Below, one piece after another: positions 32,476-41,680 of a stretch of 64,000 nt of DNA. Source of the stretch: Planctomycetota bacterium (GTDB lineage: Bacteria > Planctomycetota > UBA1135 > UBA2386); contig JADJWQ010000006.1 in the NCBI GenBank assembly GCA_016716265.1, positions 2,321,501-2,385,500 on the forward strand, read 5' to 3'. A model generated the notes under the pieces. That model was not told the origin of the DNA and ran no database searches. It saw nothing but the letters and a program-made list of their open reading frames with translations. The number at the start of each line of letters is the position of its first letter. Position 1 is the first letter of the stretch. The position numbers were made by a program, and so were the translations under genes.

Positions 32476-33414
32476 TCAGCGCCGCCGGGCGGCGTTGATC
32501 TCGTCCGCCTTCGCCTGCAGCGAGCGCTGGAGCGTCGCGATGTCGTCGTCGGTCAGGTTGCGGCGGGCCTTCTGCAGCATCGCGACGAAGTGCGCGATCT
32601 CGTCCGGCTGCACGGGGAAGCCGGTGTTGCCGCCCGGACCGTCGGAGTCGGCGAGGTGCTGCAGCTTCGCATCCATGAACACGAACCACGGGATGCCACC
32701 GCTCCTGCCGCTGCGCAGCAGCGTCGCGACGAGCAGGCCATTCTCCATGCGGTCCTGGTCGATCTTGACGTCGATGAAGTCCTTCGCGAGCAGCTCGGCG
32801 ACCTCGGGCTGCGCCATCCAGTCCTCGAGGCGATGGCACCAGCCGCACCACGGCGCGCCGATGTGGACGAACAGCAGCTTGCCGCTCTCCTTGGCGCCCT
32901 GCTGAGCCGCCGCGAGCACGTCACAGGCGTCGATGCGCGGCGCCGCGTTGGCCTGCAGGAAGGCGAGCACCTTCGCCGGGTCGTGCTTCGGGCCGTCCTC
33001 GAGTTCGCCGGTGTCCTGATGCGTGACGGTGGTGCCGTCGGCCGCGACGACCGTCAGGTACGGATAGCCGTGCGCCTTGTGGTCGGAGCCGAAGCGGGCC
33101 GACAGCTCCGCGTGCTTCTCGCCGTGTCCGACGTCGACGTGGACGACGATGTACTCGTAGCTGATCTCGCGGCGGATCTTCGCGTCGGTCCGGAACAGCT
33201 CGTCGAGCTTGTGGCACCAGCCGCACCAGTTGCCGCCATACATCAGCAGCACGCGCTTGTGGTCGCGGGTCGCCTGCGCGAGTGCCTGCTCGACGAGCTG
33301 GTTGGCGTCGGCGGCTTCGTCGTAGATCGGCGCCCGCTCCTGCGCCGGCAGCAGCACGGAGCAGGCGAACGCGAGCGTGGCGAGGAGGAATGGGCGCAGC
33401 GGGATCGTCACCAT
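32476..33414 (-). CDS. Secreted protein with two thioredoxin domains
   Basis: The product is 312 aa. ATG 33414 gives a signal peptide (RPFLLATLAFACSVLLPAQ). Two thioredoxin-like domains follow, each with the same active site: NWCGWCHK at ~55-62 and PWCGWCHR at ~190-197. The WCxWCH type belongs to the thioredoxin_7/DUF255-like family, seen in periplasmic disulfide reductases and thiol-disulfide exchange proteins. The C-terminal ~60 residues are helical. It probably keeps or reshuffles disulfides of secreted proteins. Confidence 0.88.
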   Translation of the reverse strand: MVTIPLRPFLLATLAFACSVLLPAQERAPIYDEAADANQLVEQALAQATRDHKRVLLMYGGNWCGWCHKLDELFRTDAKIRREISYEYIVVHVDVGHGEKHAELSARFGSDHKAHGYPYLTVVAADGTTVTHQDTGELEDGPKHDPAKVLAFLQANAAPRIDACDVLAAAQQGAKESGKLLFVHIGAPWCGWCHRLEDWMAQPEVAELLAKDFIDVKIDQDRMENGLLVATLLRSGRSGGIPWFVFMDAKLQHLADSDGPGGNTGFPVQPDEIAHFVAMLQKARRNLTDDDIATLQRSLQAKADEINAARRR

Positions 33415-33472
33415 GCGCGCGAGGTTACGGTGCGCACCCGGCACCGACAGTGGTTCACCGACCGGCCGCTAG

Positions 33473-33507
33473 TGTAAAAATCGTACGCGGTACCGATCGG
33501 AAGTCAG
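33473..33507 (+). repeat. 35-bp dispersed repeat, copy 1
   Basis: This 35-nt sequence begins TGTAAAA and ends GGTACCGATCGGAAGTCAG. It matches 62371-62405 at 30 of 35 positions, the last 19 being identical. It lies immediately before the ATG of the gene at 33510. The AT-rich start and GGTACC/CGATCG palindromes stand out from the GC-rich surroundings. It may be a terminal-repeat relic of an insertion sequence (ends starting TGT) or a regulatory element. Confidence 0.6.
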
Positions 33508-33509
33508 CG

Positions 33510-34598
33510 ATGCGGGTGGCGGCGTACGTGTATCCGGGGTGGCATGCGGTGGCGGAGCGGGAGGCGGCGTTCGGGAAGGGGTTCACCGAGTGGGAGCTGC
33601 TGGCGGGGTGTCGGCCGCGGTTTCTTGGGCACGCGCAGCCGCGGGTGCCGCTGCTCGGTAGCTACGACGACCGCGATCCGGCGGCGGTCGGGCTGCGCGT
33701 GCGGCTCGCGCGCGAGCACGGCATCGATGCGCTGATCTGGGGCGTGTTCTGGTGCCGCGGCAAGCGGGTGTTCGAGGACGCGCTCGACGCCGGCTTCCTC
33801 GGCTCGCCGGAGGGGCGCACGATGCCGTTCGCGTGCATGTGGGCGAACCGGATGCCCCGCCGCGTGCTGCCGGTGCGGCGGCGCGACGATCCGGTGATCA
33901 CCGCGGACCGCCTGGTGCCGTCCGACGTCGACGACTTCGTCCGCTTCGTCGCGCTGCTCGCCGAGCGCTACTTCGCGCGACCGAACTACCTGACCGTCGA
34001 CGGCCGCAGCTACCTGTCGATCTTCGACTCGACGTTCTTCGTTCGCGAGCTCGGCGCCGAGCACGCCCGCGCCGCGATCGCGGCGGCGCGCGGCTGGCTG
34101 CGCGCCCACGGTCACCGCGACCTGCACCTCGCGGCGATCGAGCCCAATGCCGAGACGCTGCCGCTGGTGCGCGCGCTCGGCTTCGACAGCGTCACGCACT
34201 ACGTGTTCCTGCCCGATTGGAAGGGCCCGTACCTGCAGGACTACGCGGAATATGCGAGCCTCCGCGCCTCGCAATGGGCCGGCTTCGCGACCGCCTCCGG
34301 GCTGCCCTACCAGCCCGCCGTCGCGACCGGCTGGGACGCGACGCCGCGCGGTGCCGACTTCGGCGACGCACGGCCCGACAAGTACCCGTGGTCGCCGGTC
34401 GTCGTCGGCGAGCACCCCGAGCGCTTCGCCGACGCGTTGCGCCGCGCGCTCGCGTTCCGCTCGCCGGTCGGCGGCATCGACGAGCCGCTGGTGCTGGTCG
34501 CCTCGCTCAACGAGTGGACCGAGGGTCACTACCTCGAGCCCGACGTGCGCTTCGGCCACGGCTGGCTCGAGGCGGTGCGCGCCGCGCGCGGCTCGTAA
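33510..34598 (+). CDS. WbsX / GH99-like glycosyl enzyme
   Basis: The product is 362 aa, cytoplasmic (no signal). The N-terminus RVAAYVYPGWHAV and FTEWELLAGCRPRF, the central AIEPNAETL and VTHYVFLPDW, and the C-terminal WDATPRGADF and ASLNEWTEGHYLEPD match the glycosyltransferase WbsX / glycoside hydrolase family 99-like group, where WDxTPR and NEWxEGxxLEP are diagnostic. These proteins sit in polysaccharide-synthesis clusters and act on surface glycans. The ATG is preceded directly by the 35-bp repeat, with no obvious Shine-Dalgarno except GGAAG at about -11. Confidence 0.85.
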   Translation: MRVAAYVYPGWHAVAEREAAFGKGFTEWELLAGCRPRFLGHAQPRVPLLGSYDDRDPAAVGLRVRLAREHGIDALIWGVFWCRGKRVFEDALDAGFLGSPEGRTMPFACMWANRMPRRVLPVRRRDDPVITADRLVPSDVDDFVRFVALLAERYFARPNYLTVDGRSYLSIFDSTFFVRELGAEHARAAIAAARGWLRAHGHRDLHLAAIEPNAETLPLVRALGFDSVTHYVFLPDWKGPYLQDYAEYASLRASQWAGFATASGLPYQPAVATGWDATPRGADFGDARPDKYPWSPVVVGEHPERFADALRRALAFRSPVGGIDEPLVLVASLNEWTEGHYLEPDVRFGHGWLEAVRAARGS

Positions 34599-34693
34599 CG
34601 CGATCGTCGCAATCGCGGGCGGCGCGGGTGCTGCGCTGGCCGGGCCGGCTACGCTCGCCGGCTCGCCCTGCCCCGGGTCCCGGAGCGACCTCC

Positions 34694-36721
34694 ATGCTGC
34701 GCCACGCCCTCCTCGCGCTCGCCGCGCTCGCGGTCACGCCCCTCTGTCCGCCATCGCGGCTCGCTGCCCAGGCCGCGCCCGCGCAGGCCGCGCCCGCCCA
34801 GACCGCCCCCGCGCAGGCGGTGCCGACGCACACGGCACCGGCGTCGCTCGACGAGTGGCGCGCGCTCGAGGCGCGCCTGCTCGCGGCCACCGAGCGCGCC
34901 CGGCCGACCGTCGTGCAGCTCGGCGGCGGCTCCGGCGTGATCGTCGCTGGCGGCTTCGTGCTGACCGCCGGCCACGTGATCCGCGAGCCGGGGCGCGACG
35001 TGAAGCTGACGCTCGCCGACGGCCGCGAGATCGACGGGCGCACGCTCGGCGTGAACGAGCAGACCGACACCGGCCTGGTCCGCATCACGACCGCCGGCGA
35101 GTTCCCGTCGAGCCCGACCGCACCGACCGCGGCGCTGACCGAGGGCACCTGGTGCTTCGCGATGGGCCACCCCGGCGGGCGCCGCGCGGCCGGCGCACCG
35201 CTGCGGCTCGGCCGCGTACTCGCCGCCGACGTCCAGCGCTTCGTGCGCACCGATTGCACGATCTCGCCCGGCGACTCGGGTGGCCCGCTGTTCGACATGC
35301 AGGGCCGCGTGATCGGCATCCACAGCCGCATCTCCGCCGACCCGACCGACAACATGCACGTGCCGATCGACGCCTTCCACCGTGAGTGGCAGGCATTGCT
35401 CGACGCGACGCACCTGCGCCCCGAGCGCGGCCGTGGCGGTGGCGGGCCCAATGGCAATGCGCAGCCGCGCGACCCGCTCACTTTCCTCGGCATCGAGCGC
35501 AATGCAGACGCGCCGGGCGACGACTACACCGTCGGTGCGGTGCGCGACGACTCACCGGCCGCGAAAGCCGGCGTCGCGGCCGGCGACGTCGTGCTGGAGA
35601 TCGACGGCCAGCCGGTCGGCGACCCGCAGGCGATGCGCGGGCTGTTCCGGCGGCGCTCCGGCGAGGCCGGCATCGCGCTGCGCGTCCGGCGCGGTGACGA
35701 GACCGTCGACCTGACGCTGCAGCTCGAGCGCCCGGCCGGCCCGCAGCCCCAGCGCGGCGGCCGCCCGCGCGAGCTGCCGGCGACCTCGCACGACCACCCG
35801 TCGGTGCGCGAGCCGTTGCGCGCGGTGCAGGCGGCGATGCAGCCGAGCGTCGTGCGCCTGCTGCGCGGCGACGAGCAGATCGCGCTCGGCACGGTCGTGG
35901 CCGCGGACGGCGGGATCGTGACCAAGGCGAGCGAGCTCGGCCGCGACGATCCGGGCGCGCCGCTGCGCTGCGAGCTGGCGGACGGCCGCCGACTCGACGC
36001 GACGCGCGTCGCGAGCGACGAGACCAGCGACGTCGCACTGCTGCGCGTCGCCGCGGGTGGGCTCGCCGCGGTCACGCTCGCGGACGGCGACCCGCCGCCG
36101 CCCGGCCACGTCGTCGGCACGGCGGGCACCGGCGAGGACCTGCTCGCGGTGGGCGTCGTCAGCCTGCCGGTGCACACGCCGAGCGCGCGCGGCCGCGGCG
36201 CGCCGGGCGAGCTCGGGCTCGTGTTCCACGCCGACGACGACGCCCCGCGCGTGTTGCTGGTGCGCCCCGACACCGCGGCCGAGCGGGCGGCGCTGCAGCC
36301 CGGCGACGTGGTGCTGTCGGTCGACGGCGTGGCGACCAGCACGCGCGACGCCGTCGTCGAGGCGCTGCGCGACAAGCGCGCCGACGAGATCGTCAAGCTC
36401 GTGCTGCAGCGCGACGGTGCCGAGGTCGCGGTGGACGCGAAGCTCGCCGCCCGCCAGAACCGCGGCGGCGGTGGCCCGCGCGTCGACCCGCGCGCCCGGC
36501 TGATGGGGCCGCTCAGCGAGGTCCGCAGCGGCTTCCCGAGCGTGCTGATGCACGACGCCGTGCTCGGGCCGATCGACTGCGGCGGCCCGGTCGCGACGCT
36601 CGACGGCCGCGTGGTCGGCATCAACATCGCGCGCGTCGGCCGCGTCGAGTCGGCGATCCTGCCGAGCGCCGAGCTGCGCCGGCTGCTGGCCGCGTGGGCC
36701 GCGGAGGGCGGCCAGCGATGA
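34694..36721 (+). CDS. Tandem HtrA-like serine protease with PDZ domains; second protease half degenerate
   Basis: The product is 675 aa. A signal peptide (ALLALAALAVTPLC) is followed by an AAPAQ/TAPAQ linker. The first trypsin-like domain (~60-235) has His in TAGHVI, Asp in TDTGLV and Ser in PGDSGGP. A first PDZ domain is at ~265-340 (AVRDDSPAAKAGVAAGDVVLEIDG). A second protease-like domain starts at ~375 and is interrupted by a second PDZ (VRPDTAAERAALQPGDVVLSVDG, ~515-590); it ends GPIDCGGPV where GDSGGP is expected and has TKAS instead of TAAH. The second half is thus Ser-to-Cys and lacks the His, so it is likely non-catalytic. It is a periplasmic protein-quality-control enzyme. Confidence 0.85.
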   Translation: MLRHALLALAALAVTPLCPPSRLAAQAAPAQAAPAQTAPAQAVPTHTAPASLDEWRALEARLLAATERARPTVVQLGGGSGVIVAGGFVLTAGHVIREPGRDVKLTLADGREIDGRTLGVNEQTDTGLVRITTAGEFPSSPTAPTAALTEGTWCFAMGHPGGRRAAGAPLRLGRVLAADVQRFVRTDCTISPGDSGGPLFDMQGRVIGIHSRISADPTDNMHVPIDAFHREWQALLDATHLRPERGRGGGGPNGNAQPRDPLTFLGIERNADAPGDDYTVGAVRDDSPAAKAGVAAGDVVLEIDGQPVGDPQAMRGLFRRRSGEAGIALRVRRGDETVDLTLQLERPAGPQPQRGGRPRELPATSHDHPSVREPLRAVQAAMQPSVVRLLRGDEQIALGTVVAADGGIVTKASELGRDDPGAPLRCELADGRRLDATRVASDETSDVALLRVAAGGLAAVTLADGDPPPPGHVVGTAGTGEDLLAVGVVSLPVHTPSARGRGAPGELGLVFHADDDAPRVLLVRPDTAAERAALQPGDVVLSVDGVATSTRDAVVEALRDKRADEIVKLVLQRDGAEVAVDAKLAARQNRGGGGPRVDPRARLMGPLSEVRSGFPSVLMHDAVLGPIDCGGPVATLDGRVVGINIARVGRVESAILPSAELRRLLAAWAAEGGQR

Positions 36722-36750
36722 CCCCGATCACGACCCCGAGGAGACCCCCG

Positions 36751-37896
36751 ATGACCGCGTTCCCCCGCCGCCGCACCGCGCTGCTGTGGTGCGGCACCCT
36801 GTTGCTCCCCGCACTCGCGCTCGCGCAGGAGCCGACCGGTCCGGCCGCGCCGCCCGCCACGGCCGGCGCACGGACGCGCGTGCGGATCGAGTCCGAGCTG
36901 CGCAGCGAGCAGTCGATGCGCACGCTGGTCGACGGCGAGGAGCGGACGTTCGGCGGCGGTCGTGGCGGCACGCGCGGTGGCCCCGGCGCCTTCGCCGGCG
37001 GGCCGACCGTCACCGCACAGACCGTCGTGTTCGACGAGCCGGCCGATCCCGGAGCCGGCCGCCGCTACGTCGAGCTGCGCGCGACCGAGACGCGCACCGG
37101 GCGCGACGGCACGCAGCAGGACACCCCGATCGACGGCGCGCTCGCCGGCCGCACGGTCGTGCGCGGCATCGACGACCAGGGCCAGGACGTGCTCGTCGCG
37201 ATCGACCGCACGCCGGCCGAGGAGCTGCCGTCGAACCTCGCGCAGGACGTGCCGCACGAGCTCGACCTCGGCTGTCTGGCGCCGCCGACCGACACTGCCG
37301 CCGGCGGGACGTTCCCGCTCGCACCGGCGTTCGCGGGCCTCGTGCGCTCGCTGCTCCACCCGGTCGTCGCCGCGCCCCCGACCCGCGAGGGTCGCAATGG
37401 CGGTGCGTTCGGCCGCGGCGGCTTCCGCGGCCCGCGCGGCGGCAATGCGCAGCGGCCGTGGACGGCCGCGCTCGCCAGCGACGCATTGCAGGCGGCGACG
37501 CTGCAGGCGACCCTCGTCGGCGACGAGACGCGCGATGGCATCGCCTGCCACCGCCTCGCGCTGACCGCCCGATGGACCGCGGCGGGCCAGCCGAACGCCC
37601 TCGGCTTCGGCTTCGGCTTCGGCGCGTTCGGCGGCGGCCGCGGCGGCGCTCCGACCCCACCCGGCGGCGGCGACGCGAGCGGCGAGGCGAACCTGACCAT
37701 CGAGCTCGACGGCTCCGCGTGGGTCGCGGCGGCCACCGGCCGCCTCGTCGCCCTCGAGCTGCAGGCGAAGCTCGGCGGCGAGGCGAAGTCGTCCCGCACG
37801 CTCGAGCGCGGCGGCGAATCGCAGCAGCTCGAGACCGAGCAGACGCTCGCCAGCGAGCTGCACCTGACGCTGCAGGTCGCCCCTGCGGGGGACTGA
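36751..37896 (+). CDS. Secreted Gly/Arg-rich protein, unknown function
   Basis: The product is 381 aa. I prefer ATG 36751 (GGAG at -11, followed by a signal peptide ALLWCGTLLLPALALAQ); an upstream ATG at 36718 overlaps the HtrA-like stop. Gly/Arg-rich low-complexity loops (GGGRGGTRGG, GRGGFRGPRG, GGGRGGAPTPPGGGD) interrupt a beta-rich core (HRLALTARWTAAG, NLTIELDGSAWVAAATGRLVALELQ). No family is recognised. Co-directional with the protease, probably the same operon, and possibly its substrate or regulator. Confidence 0.7.
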   Translation: MTAFPRRRTALLWCGTLLLPALALAQEPTGPAAPPATAGARTRVRIESELRSEQSMRTLVDGEERTFGGGRGGTRGGPGAFAGGPTVTAQTVVFDEPADPGAGRRYVELRATETRTGRDGTQQDTPIDGALAGRTVVRGIDDQGQDVLVAIDRTPAEELPSNLAQDVPHELDLGCLAPPTDTAAGGTFPLAPAFAGLVRSLLHPVVAAPPTREGRNGGAFGRGGFRGPRGGNAQRPWTAALASDALQAATLQATLVGDETRDGIACHRLALTARWTAAGQPNALGFGFGFGAFGGGRGGAPTPPGGGDASGEANLTIELDGSAWVAAATGRLVALELQAKLGGEAKSSRTLERGGESQQLETEQTLASELHLTLQVAPAGD

Positions 37897-37900
37897 GCGG

Positions 37901-38689
37901 TCAGCTCGACGCGCTCGTGTAGCCGCGGATCGCGGCGCGCCAGGCGAGCCGGCTGAGCACCAGCATCACCAGTGAGCCGCCGACGGTGCCGAGCGCGCCG
38001 AGCGGCGTCAGCGTGCCGAGCAGGCCCATCGCGGGGAAGGTCGTGATCAGCGCGATCGGCACGACGAACGTGAACAGCACACGCCACAATCCGGGGAACA
38101 CGTGGACCGGCCAGCGCGCGGTGTCGAACACCGCGCTGAGCAGGAACATCAGGTTGTCGAGCCGGACCAGGCGGAAGGACAGCGCCGCGCAGGCGATCCA
38201 CAGCGAGTACATGGCGATCGCGCCGGCGCCGAACAGCATGACACCGAGCGCGAGCTGACCGGCGGTCGGCATCTCGCCACGGCGCACGAGCGCCCACACG
38301 ATGATCGCGATACCGCCCAGCAGATCGACGACCTTCCACGGCGCATAGTGCGACGCCGAGACGGCGATCTGCGCGTCGACCGGCTTCAGCAGCACGTAGT
38401 CGAGCTCGCCGGTGCGGATGCGGGCGATCAGGTCGTTCAACGACGGATTGACGACGCCCTCGAGCAACGCGCGCAGCGACGTGAAGTAGCCGATCACGAC
38501 GAGCGAAGCAGACGCGTCCCAGCCGTTGACCGACTCGCGTTGCTCGAACAGCACCAGCAGCGGCAGCAGCGCGAGACCGATCCAGACCAGCGACAGCAGG
38601 CCCTCGAGCACGAAGTTCGCGCGGTACGCCATCGCCGCCGCAGCGCTGACGCGGAACTGCGCGAGCAGCAGCGCGACGTAGCGCCTCAT
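37901..38689 (-). CDS. ABC-2 type permease (ABC2_membrane_6-like), subunit 2
   Basis: The product is 262 aa with about six transmembrane segments (LLSLVWIGLALLPLLVLF, LLGGIAIIVWALV, LALGVMLFGAGAIAMYSLW). It has the family motifs LNDLIARIRTGELDYVLLKPVD and FPAMGLLGTLTPLGAL. It pairs with the permease at 38686-39495 and the ATPase at 39492-40490 in a three-gene unit with 4-nt overlaps. Family members export natural products, bacteriocins or polymers. It converges on the gene ending at 37896. Confidence 0.9.
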   Translation of the reverse strand: MRRYVALLLAQFRVSAAAAMAYRANFVLEGLLSLVWIGLALLPLLVLFEQRESVNGWDASASLVVIGYFTSLRALLEGVVNPSLNDLIARIRTGELDYVLLKPVDAQIAVSASHYAPWKVVDLLGGIAIIVWALVRRGEMPTAGQLALGVMLFGAGAIAMYSLWIACAALSFRLVRLDNLMFLLSAVFDTARWPVHVFPGLWRVLFTFVVPIALITTFPAMGLLGTLTPLGALGTVGGSLVMLVLSRLAWRAAIRGYTSASS

Positions 38690-39495
38690 GTGCCCACCGC
38701 CTCGAAGCGCCGCAGGCCGGCGCGCCAAACGCCGAGCGCGAGGCCGGTCGCGATCACCGCCCACGCGAGCTGGCCGCCGAGCAGCTCGGCGAGGCGGACG
38801 CCGTCGAGCGTCCGGGTCATCAGCTCGACCGGCACGCTGAGCATGAAGCGGAACGGGAGCCACGCCGCGAGGGTCTCCAGCGGCCCTGGCAGCATGTCGA
38901 GCGGCAGCAGGTAGCCCGAGAACAGCGCGAACAGGCCGTAGTAGAGGTTCATGACCGCGCTCGTGTCGGTCATGAAGAAGGCGAGGCCGCCGGCGGCGAA
39001 CATCAGCCCGAACGAGATCAGCCACGCGAACGCGAGCGACGGCAACAGCAGCGCGACCTGCAACCCGGATCCGGTCAGCGTGCTGCCGCCGGAGCAGATC
39101 AGCAGCACGACGGCGACCGGCAGGGCGACCGCGGCCCGGAACGGGATCGCCGCGACGTGGCCCGCCATGTAGGCGAACACCGGATGCACCGGCCGCAGCA
39201 GACGCATCGACAATGTGCCGCGCCGGATCTCGTCCATCAGCTGCCACGCGACCCAGTTCGCCGTGAGCTGCCGCACCACGAGGCTCGCGAGGTAGTAGGC
39301 GACGAACATCGCCGAGCTGTAGCCCTCGAACGGCCGCTCCCGCGCGACCGCGGTCCACAGCCCCATCATGATCAGCGGCTGCGTCGACGTCAGGATCCAG
39401 ACCAGGAACTCGGCGCGGTAGGCGACGGTCTCGGCGACACCGACACGCAGCAGCGTCGGCAATGCGCGCAGCGCGCGCGACGGTGCCGACGTCAC
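38686..39495 (-). CDS. ABC-2 type permease, subunit 1
   Basis: The product is 269 aa with about six transmembrane segments. Typical motifs are WQLMDEIRRGTLSMRLLRPVHP and YLLPLDMLPGPLETLAAWLPFRF. The start is GTG 39495, overlapping the ATPase stop (GTGA); the stop overlaps the next ATG (ATGA). It forms a heterodimeric channel with the following permease. Confidence 0.9.
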   Translation of the reverse strand: MTSAPSRALRALPTLLRVGVAETVAYRAEFLVWILTSTQPLIMMGLWTAVARERPFEGYSSAMFVAYYLASLVVRQLTANWVAWQLMDEIRRGTLSMRLLRPVHPVFAYMAGHVAAIPFRAAVALPVAVVLLICSGGSTLTGSGLQVALLLPSLAFAWLISFGLMFAAGGLAFFMTDTSAVMNLYYGLFALFSGYLLPLDMLPGPLETLAAWLPFRFMLSVPVELMTRTLDGVRLAELLGGQLAWAVIATGLALGVWRAGLRRFEAVGT

Positions 39496-40490
39496 GGCGC
39501 CGACTCCGCGGCGGCCGCGCGCCTGCGCTTGCCGAACATGTCGCGCAGCACGTCCTCCAGCGGCGGGTCCTCGATCGCGAGGTCGGTCCCGTGCAGCGTG
39601 CCGAGCACGTGGCTGACGACGCCGGGCAGCTCCCGCTCGCCGACGCTCAAGGTCGCGCGGAGACCCTCGCGCACGAGCAGGGTGCCGAGTCGCTCGAGGT
39701 CGCCGTCGGGCAGCGGCGCAGGCAGCGTGAACGACACCCGCTTGTCCGGGAGCGTCGCCTTGACGAGCCCGCGCAGGTCGCCGTCGTGGATGATGCGACC
39801 GCAATCGATCACGATCACGCGCGGGCACAGCGCGACGACGTCGTCCATGTAGTGCGACGTCAGCAGCACGGTCGCGCCGTGCCGCTGGTTGTACGCGCGC
39901 ACGAACTCGCGGATCGCGAGCTGCATCGACACGTCGAGCCCGATCGTCGGCTCGTCGAGGAACAGCGTCGTCGGCCGGTGCAGCAAGGCCGCGACCAGCT
40001 CGCACTTCATCCGCTCGCCGAGCGAGAGCTGCCGGGCCGGCTTGTCGAGCAGGGTGCCGAGGTCGAGCAGCGCCGTCAGCTCGTCGAGCGTCTCGCGGAA
40101 CTGCGCGCGCGGCACGTCGAACATCGCGCGGTTCAGCGCGAAGGTCTCGCTCGGCGGCAGGTCCCACACGAGTTGCGACTTCTGCCCCATGACCAGCGTG
40201 ATGCGCTGCAGGAACGCCGCGTCGCGCCGCGCCGGCACGAAGCCGTCGACCTCGACGTGGCCGGCGGTCGGGTGCAGGAGCCCCGCCAGCATCTTCAGCG
40301 TCGTCGTCTTGCCCGCGCCGTTCGGGCCGAGGAAGCCGACCCGCTCGCCGCGCTCGATCCGGAAGCTGACCTCCTCCACCGCGACCACCTGCTCGTAGCG
40401 CCGGCGCACGAGCGACCGCAGCGCCGCCCCGAAACCGGGCGGCCGGCGGTGGACGCGGAAGTGCTTGGTCAGCTCGCGGACGTCGATCAC
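39492..40490 (-). CDS. ABC transporter ATP-binding protein
   Basis: The product is 332 aa. Walker A GPNGAGKTT, a Q-loop near LVMGQKSQ, the signature LSLGERMK, Walker B LFLDEPTIGLD and H-loop TSHYMDD are present. The signature reads LSLGE instead of LSGGQ, as in the ABC-2 exporters paired with ABC2_membrane_6 permeases. The C-terminal ~80 residues (LPDGDLERLGTLLVREG, then LEDVLRDMF) are the usual regulatory extension. It powers export through the two following permeases. The substrate is unknown. Confidence 0.95.
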   Translation of the reverse strand: MIDVRELTKHFRVHRRPPGFGAALRSLVRRRYEQVVAVEEVSFRIERGERVGFLGPNGAGKTTTLKMLAGLLHPTAGHVEVDGFVPARRDAAFLQRITLVMGQKSQLVWDLPPSETFALNRAMFDVPRAQFRETLDELTALLDLGTLLDKPARQLSLGERMKCELVAALLHRPTTLFLDEPTIGLDVSMQLAIREFVRAYNQRHGATVLLTSHYMDDVVALCPRVIVIDCGRIIHDGDLRGLVKATLPDKRVSFTLPAPLPDGDLERLGTLLVREGLRATLSVGERELPGVVSHVLGTLHGTDLAIEDPPLEDVLRDMFGKRRRAAAAESAP

Positions 40491-40576
40491 GGGTGCTGGC
40501 TCGGCGAAGGCGGGCCGCTCAGGCTACCGGGCGGCGGCGCGGAAGTGCACCGCGAGGCCGTGAGCGCCACCGCCGC

Positions 40577-41680
40577 TCACGAGTCGGCCACGCTCCCGAT
40601 AATCGCGCGGTACGCGCTCGACAGGACGAGCCCCGCCGCATTGGCGCCCGGATCCGGGATCGCGGCCTGGTGGAACAGCCAGATGCCGAGCAGCGACGAA
40701 TCGCCCGGCATCGCGAAGCTCCATTCCCAGCCGCCGCTCGCCAGCGCGAAGTCCTCGAACGCCAGCGGATCGACGGCGAGCCAGCAGCCCGGCATGCCGG
40801 CGAAGCCGAGCTCGACCGGCAGCGGGACCGCCCCACCGAGGAGATCGCCCCGCACACCGATCATCATCACGGCCCGCGGCGCGGCCACCGGCGCGTTCAC
40901 CAGCCGGATCCGGTAGGTCCGCCCTGGGCTCGGAAGCGTGACCACGGCGAGATCCGGGACCCAGGTGCTGCTGCCCGGGCAGCCGTAGCGATGCGGCGTC
41001 CACGACGCCGCGACCGGGATCACGTCGAGCTGCCAGACGACGCCGACCTGGTTCGCGATGCTGCCGGGCACGACGCCGACGGCGAGCTCGCTCGCGACGG
41101 TCATCGAAGCGCCCTGGCCGGGCCCCAGCTCGATCAGCACCGTCGCCGAGCGCGAGTCGGCGAACTGGCCGGTGTAGACCAGCTCGACGTCGGGCGAGAC
41201 GGGCGTCCGCAGCACGTCGATCGTGACCCGCCCCGACAGCGTCGGGTGTGGAGCGAACACCGGCAGCGTCGCGCACGCGGCGTACAGGTTGACGTAGAAG
41301 CTGCACGACATCCCGGGCGGACCCGAGACCGAGATCTCGGTCTCGTGGTGATCGACGCGCGCCGACAGCCCGGGGGACAGGTCCGCGCCGTCCCCGCCAC
41401 CCAGGCGGAGCGCGCTCGGCTGCACCATCGTGAAGACGCGGCCGACGGGAGGCTGACCCGGCTGCAGCGCGCGCTGCACCTCGCGCGTCCACGGCGCGGG
41501 CGTGTCGCTCGGCACCGTGTCGGCACCCCACCAGGTCCCCTCGAACAGGTGGATCTGGTACATCGACGTGTTCCGCGCCCACCAGGTGACATCCTGGGCA
41601 CGGGCGACGGCACCCGTCCACATCGCGCTCAGCGCGACCACCGACGCGCACACCGTGCGCGTACGTCCCGACACGATCAT
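40577..41680 (-). CDS. Secreted protein of unknown function
   Basis: The product is 367 aa with a signal peptide (SVVALSAMWTGAVARAQ) and ATG 41680 preceded by GAGGTG. The mature part is beta-rich, with Cys residues in pairs (SCSFYVNLYAACATL) and Trp-rich ends (VTWWARNTSMYQIHLFEGTWW, GWEWSFAMPG). No family is recognised; the style resembles the secreted protein at 8186-9334. Confidence 0.65.
   Translation of the reverse strand: MIVSGRTRTVCASVVALSAMWTGAVARAQDVTWWARNTSMYQIHLFEGTWWGADTVPSDTPAPWTREVQRALQPGQPPVGRVFTMVQPSALRLGGGDGADLSPGLSARVDHHETEISVSGPPGMSCSFYVNLYAACATLPVFAPHPTLSGRVTIDVLRTPVSPDVELVYTGQFADSRSATVLIELGPGQGASMTVASELAVGVVPGSIANQVGVVWQLDVIPVAASWTPHRYGCPGSSTWVPDLAVVTLPSPGRTYRIRLVNAPVAAPRAVMMIGVRGDLLGGAVPLPVELGFAGMPGCWLAVDPLAFEDFALASGGWEWSFAMPGDSSLLGIWLFHQAAIPDPGANAAGLVLSSAYRAIIGSVADS

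Noticed and set aside
33473..33507. The 35-bp repeat as the promoter of the WbsX-like gene
   Set aside because: The second copy lies between convergent gene ends with no gene downstream, and the element abuts the start codon, leaving no room for a transcription start and leader.
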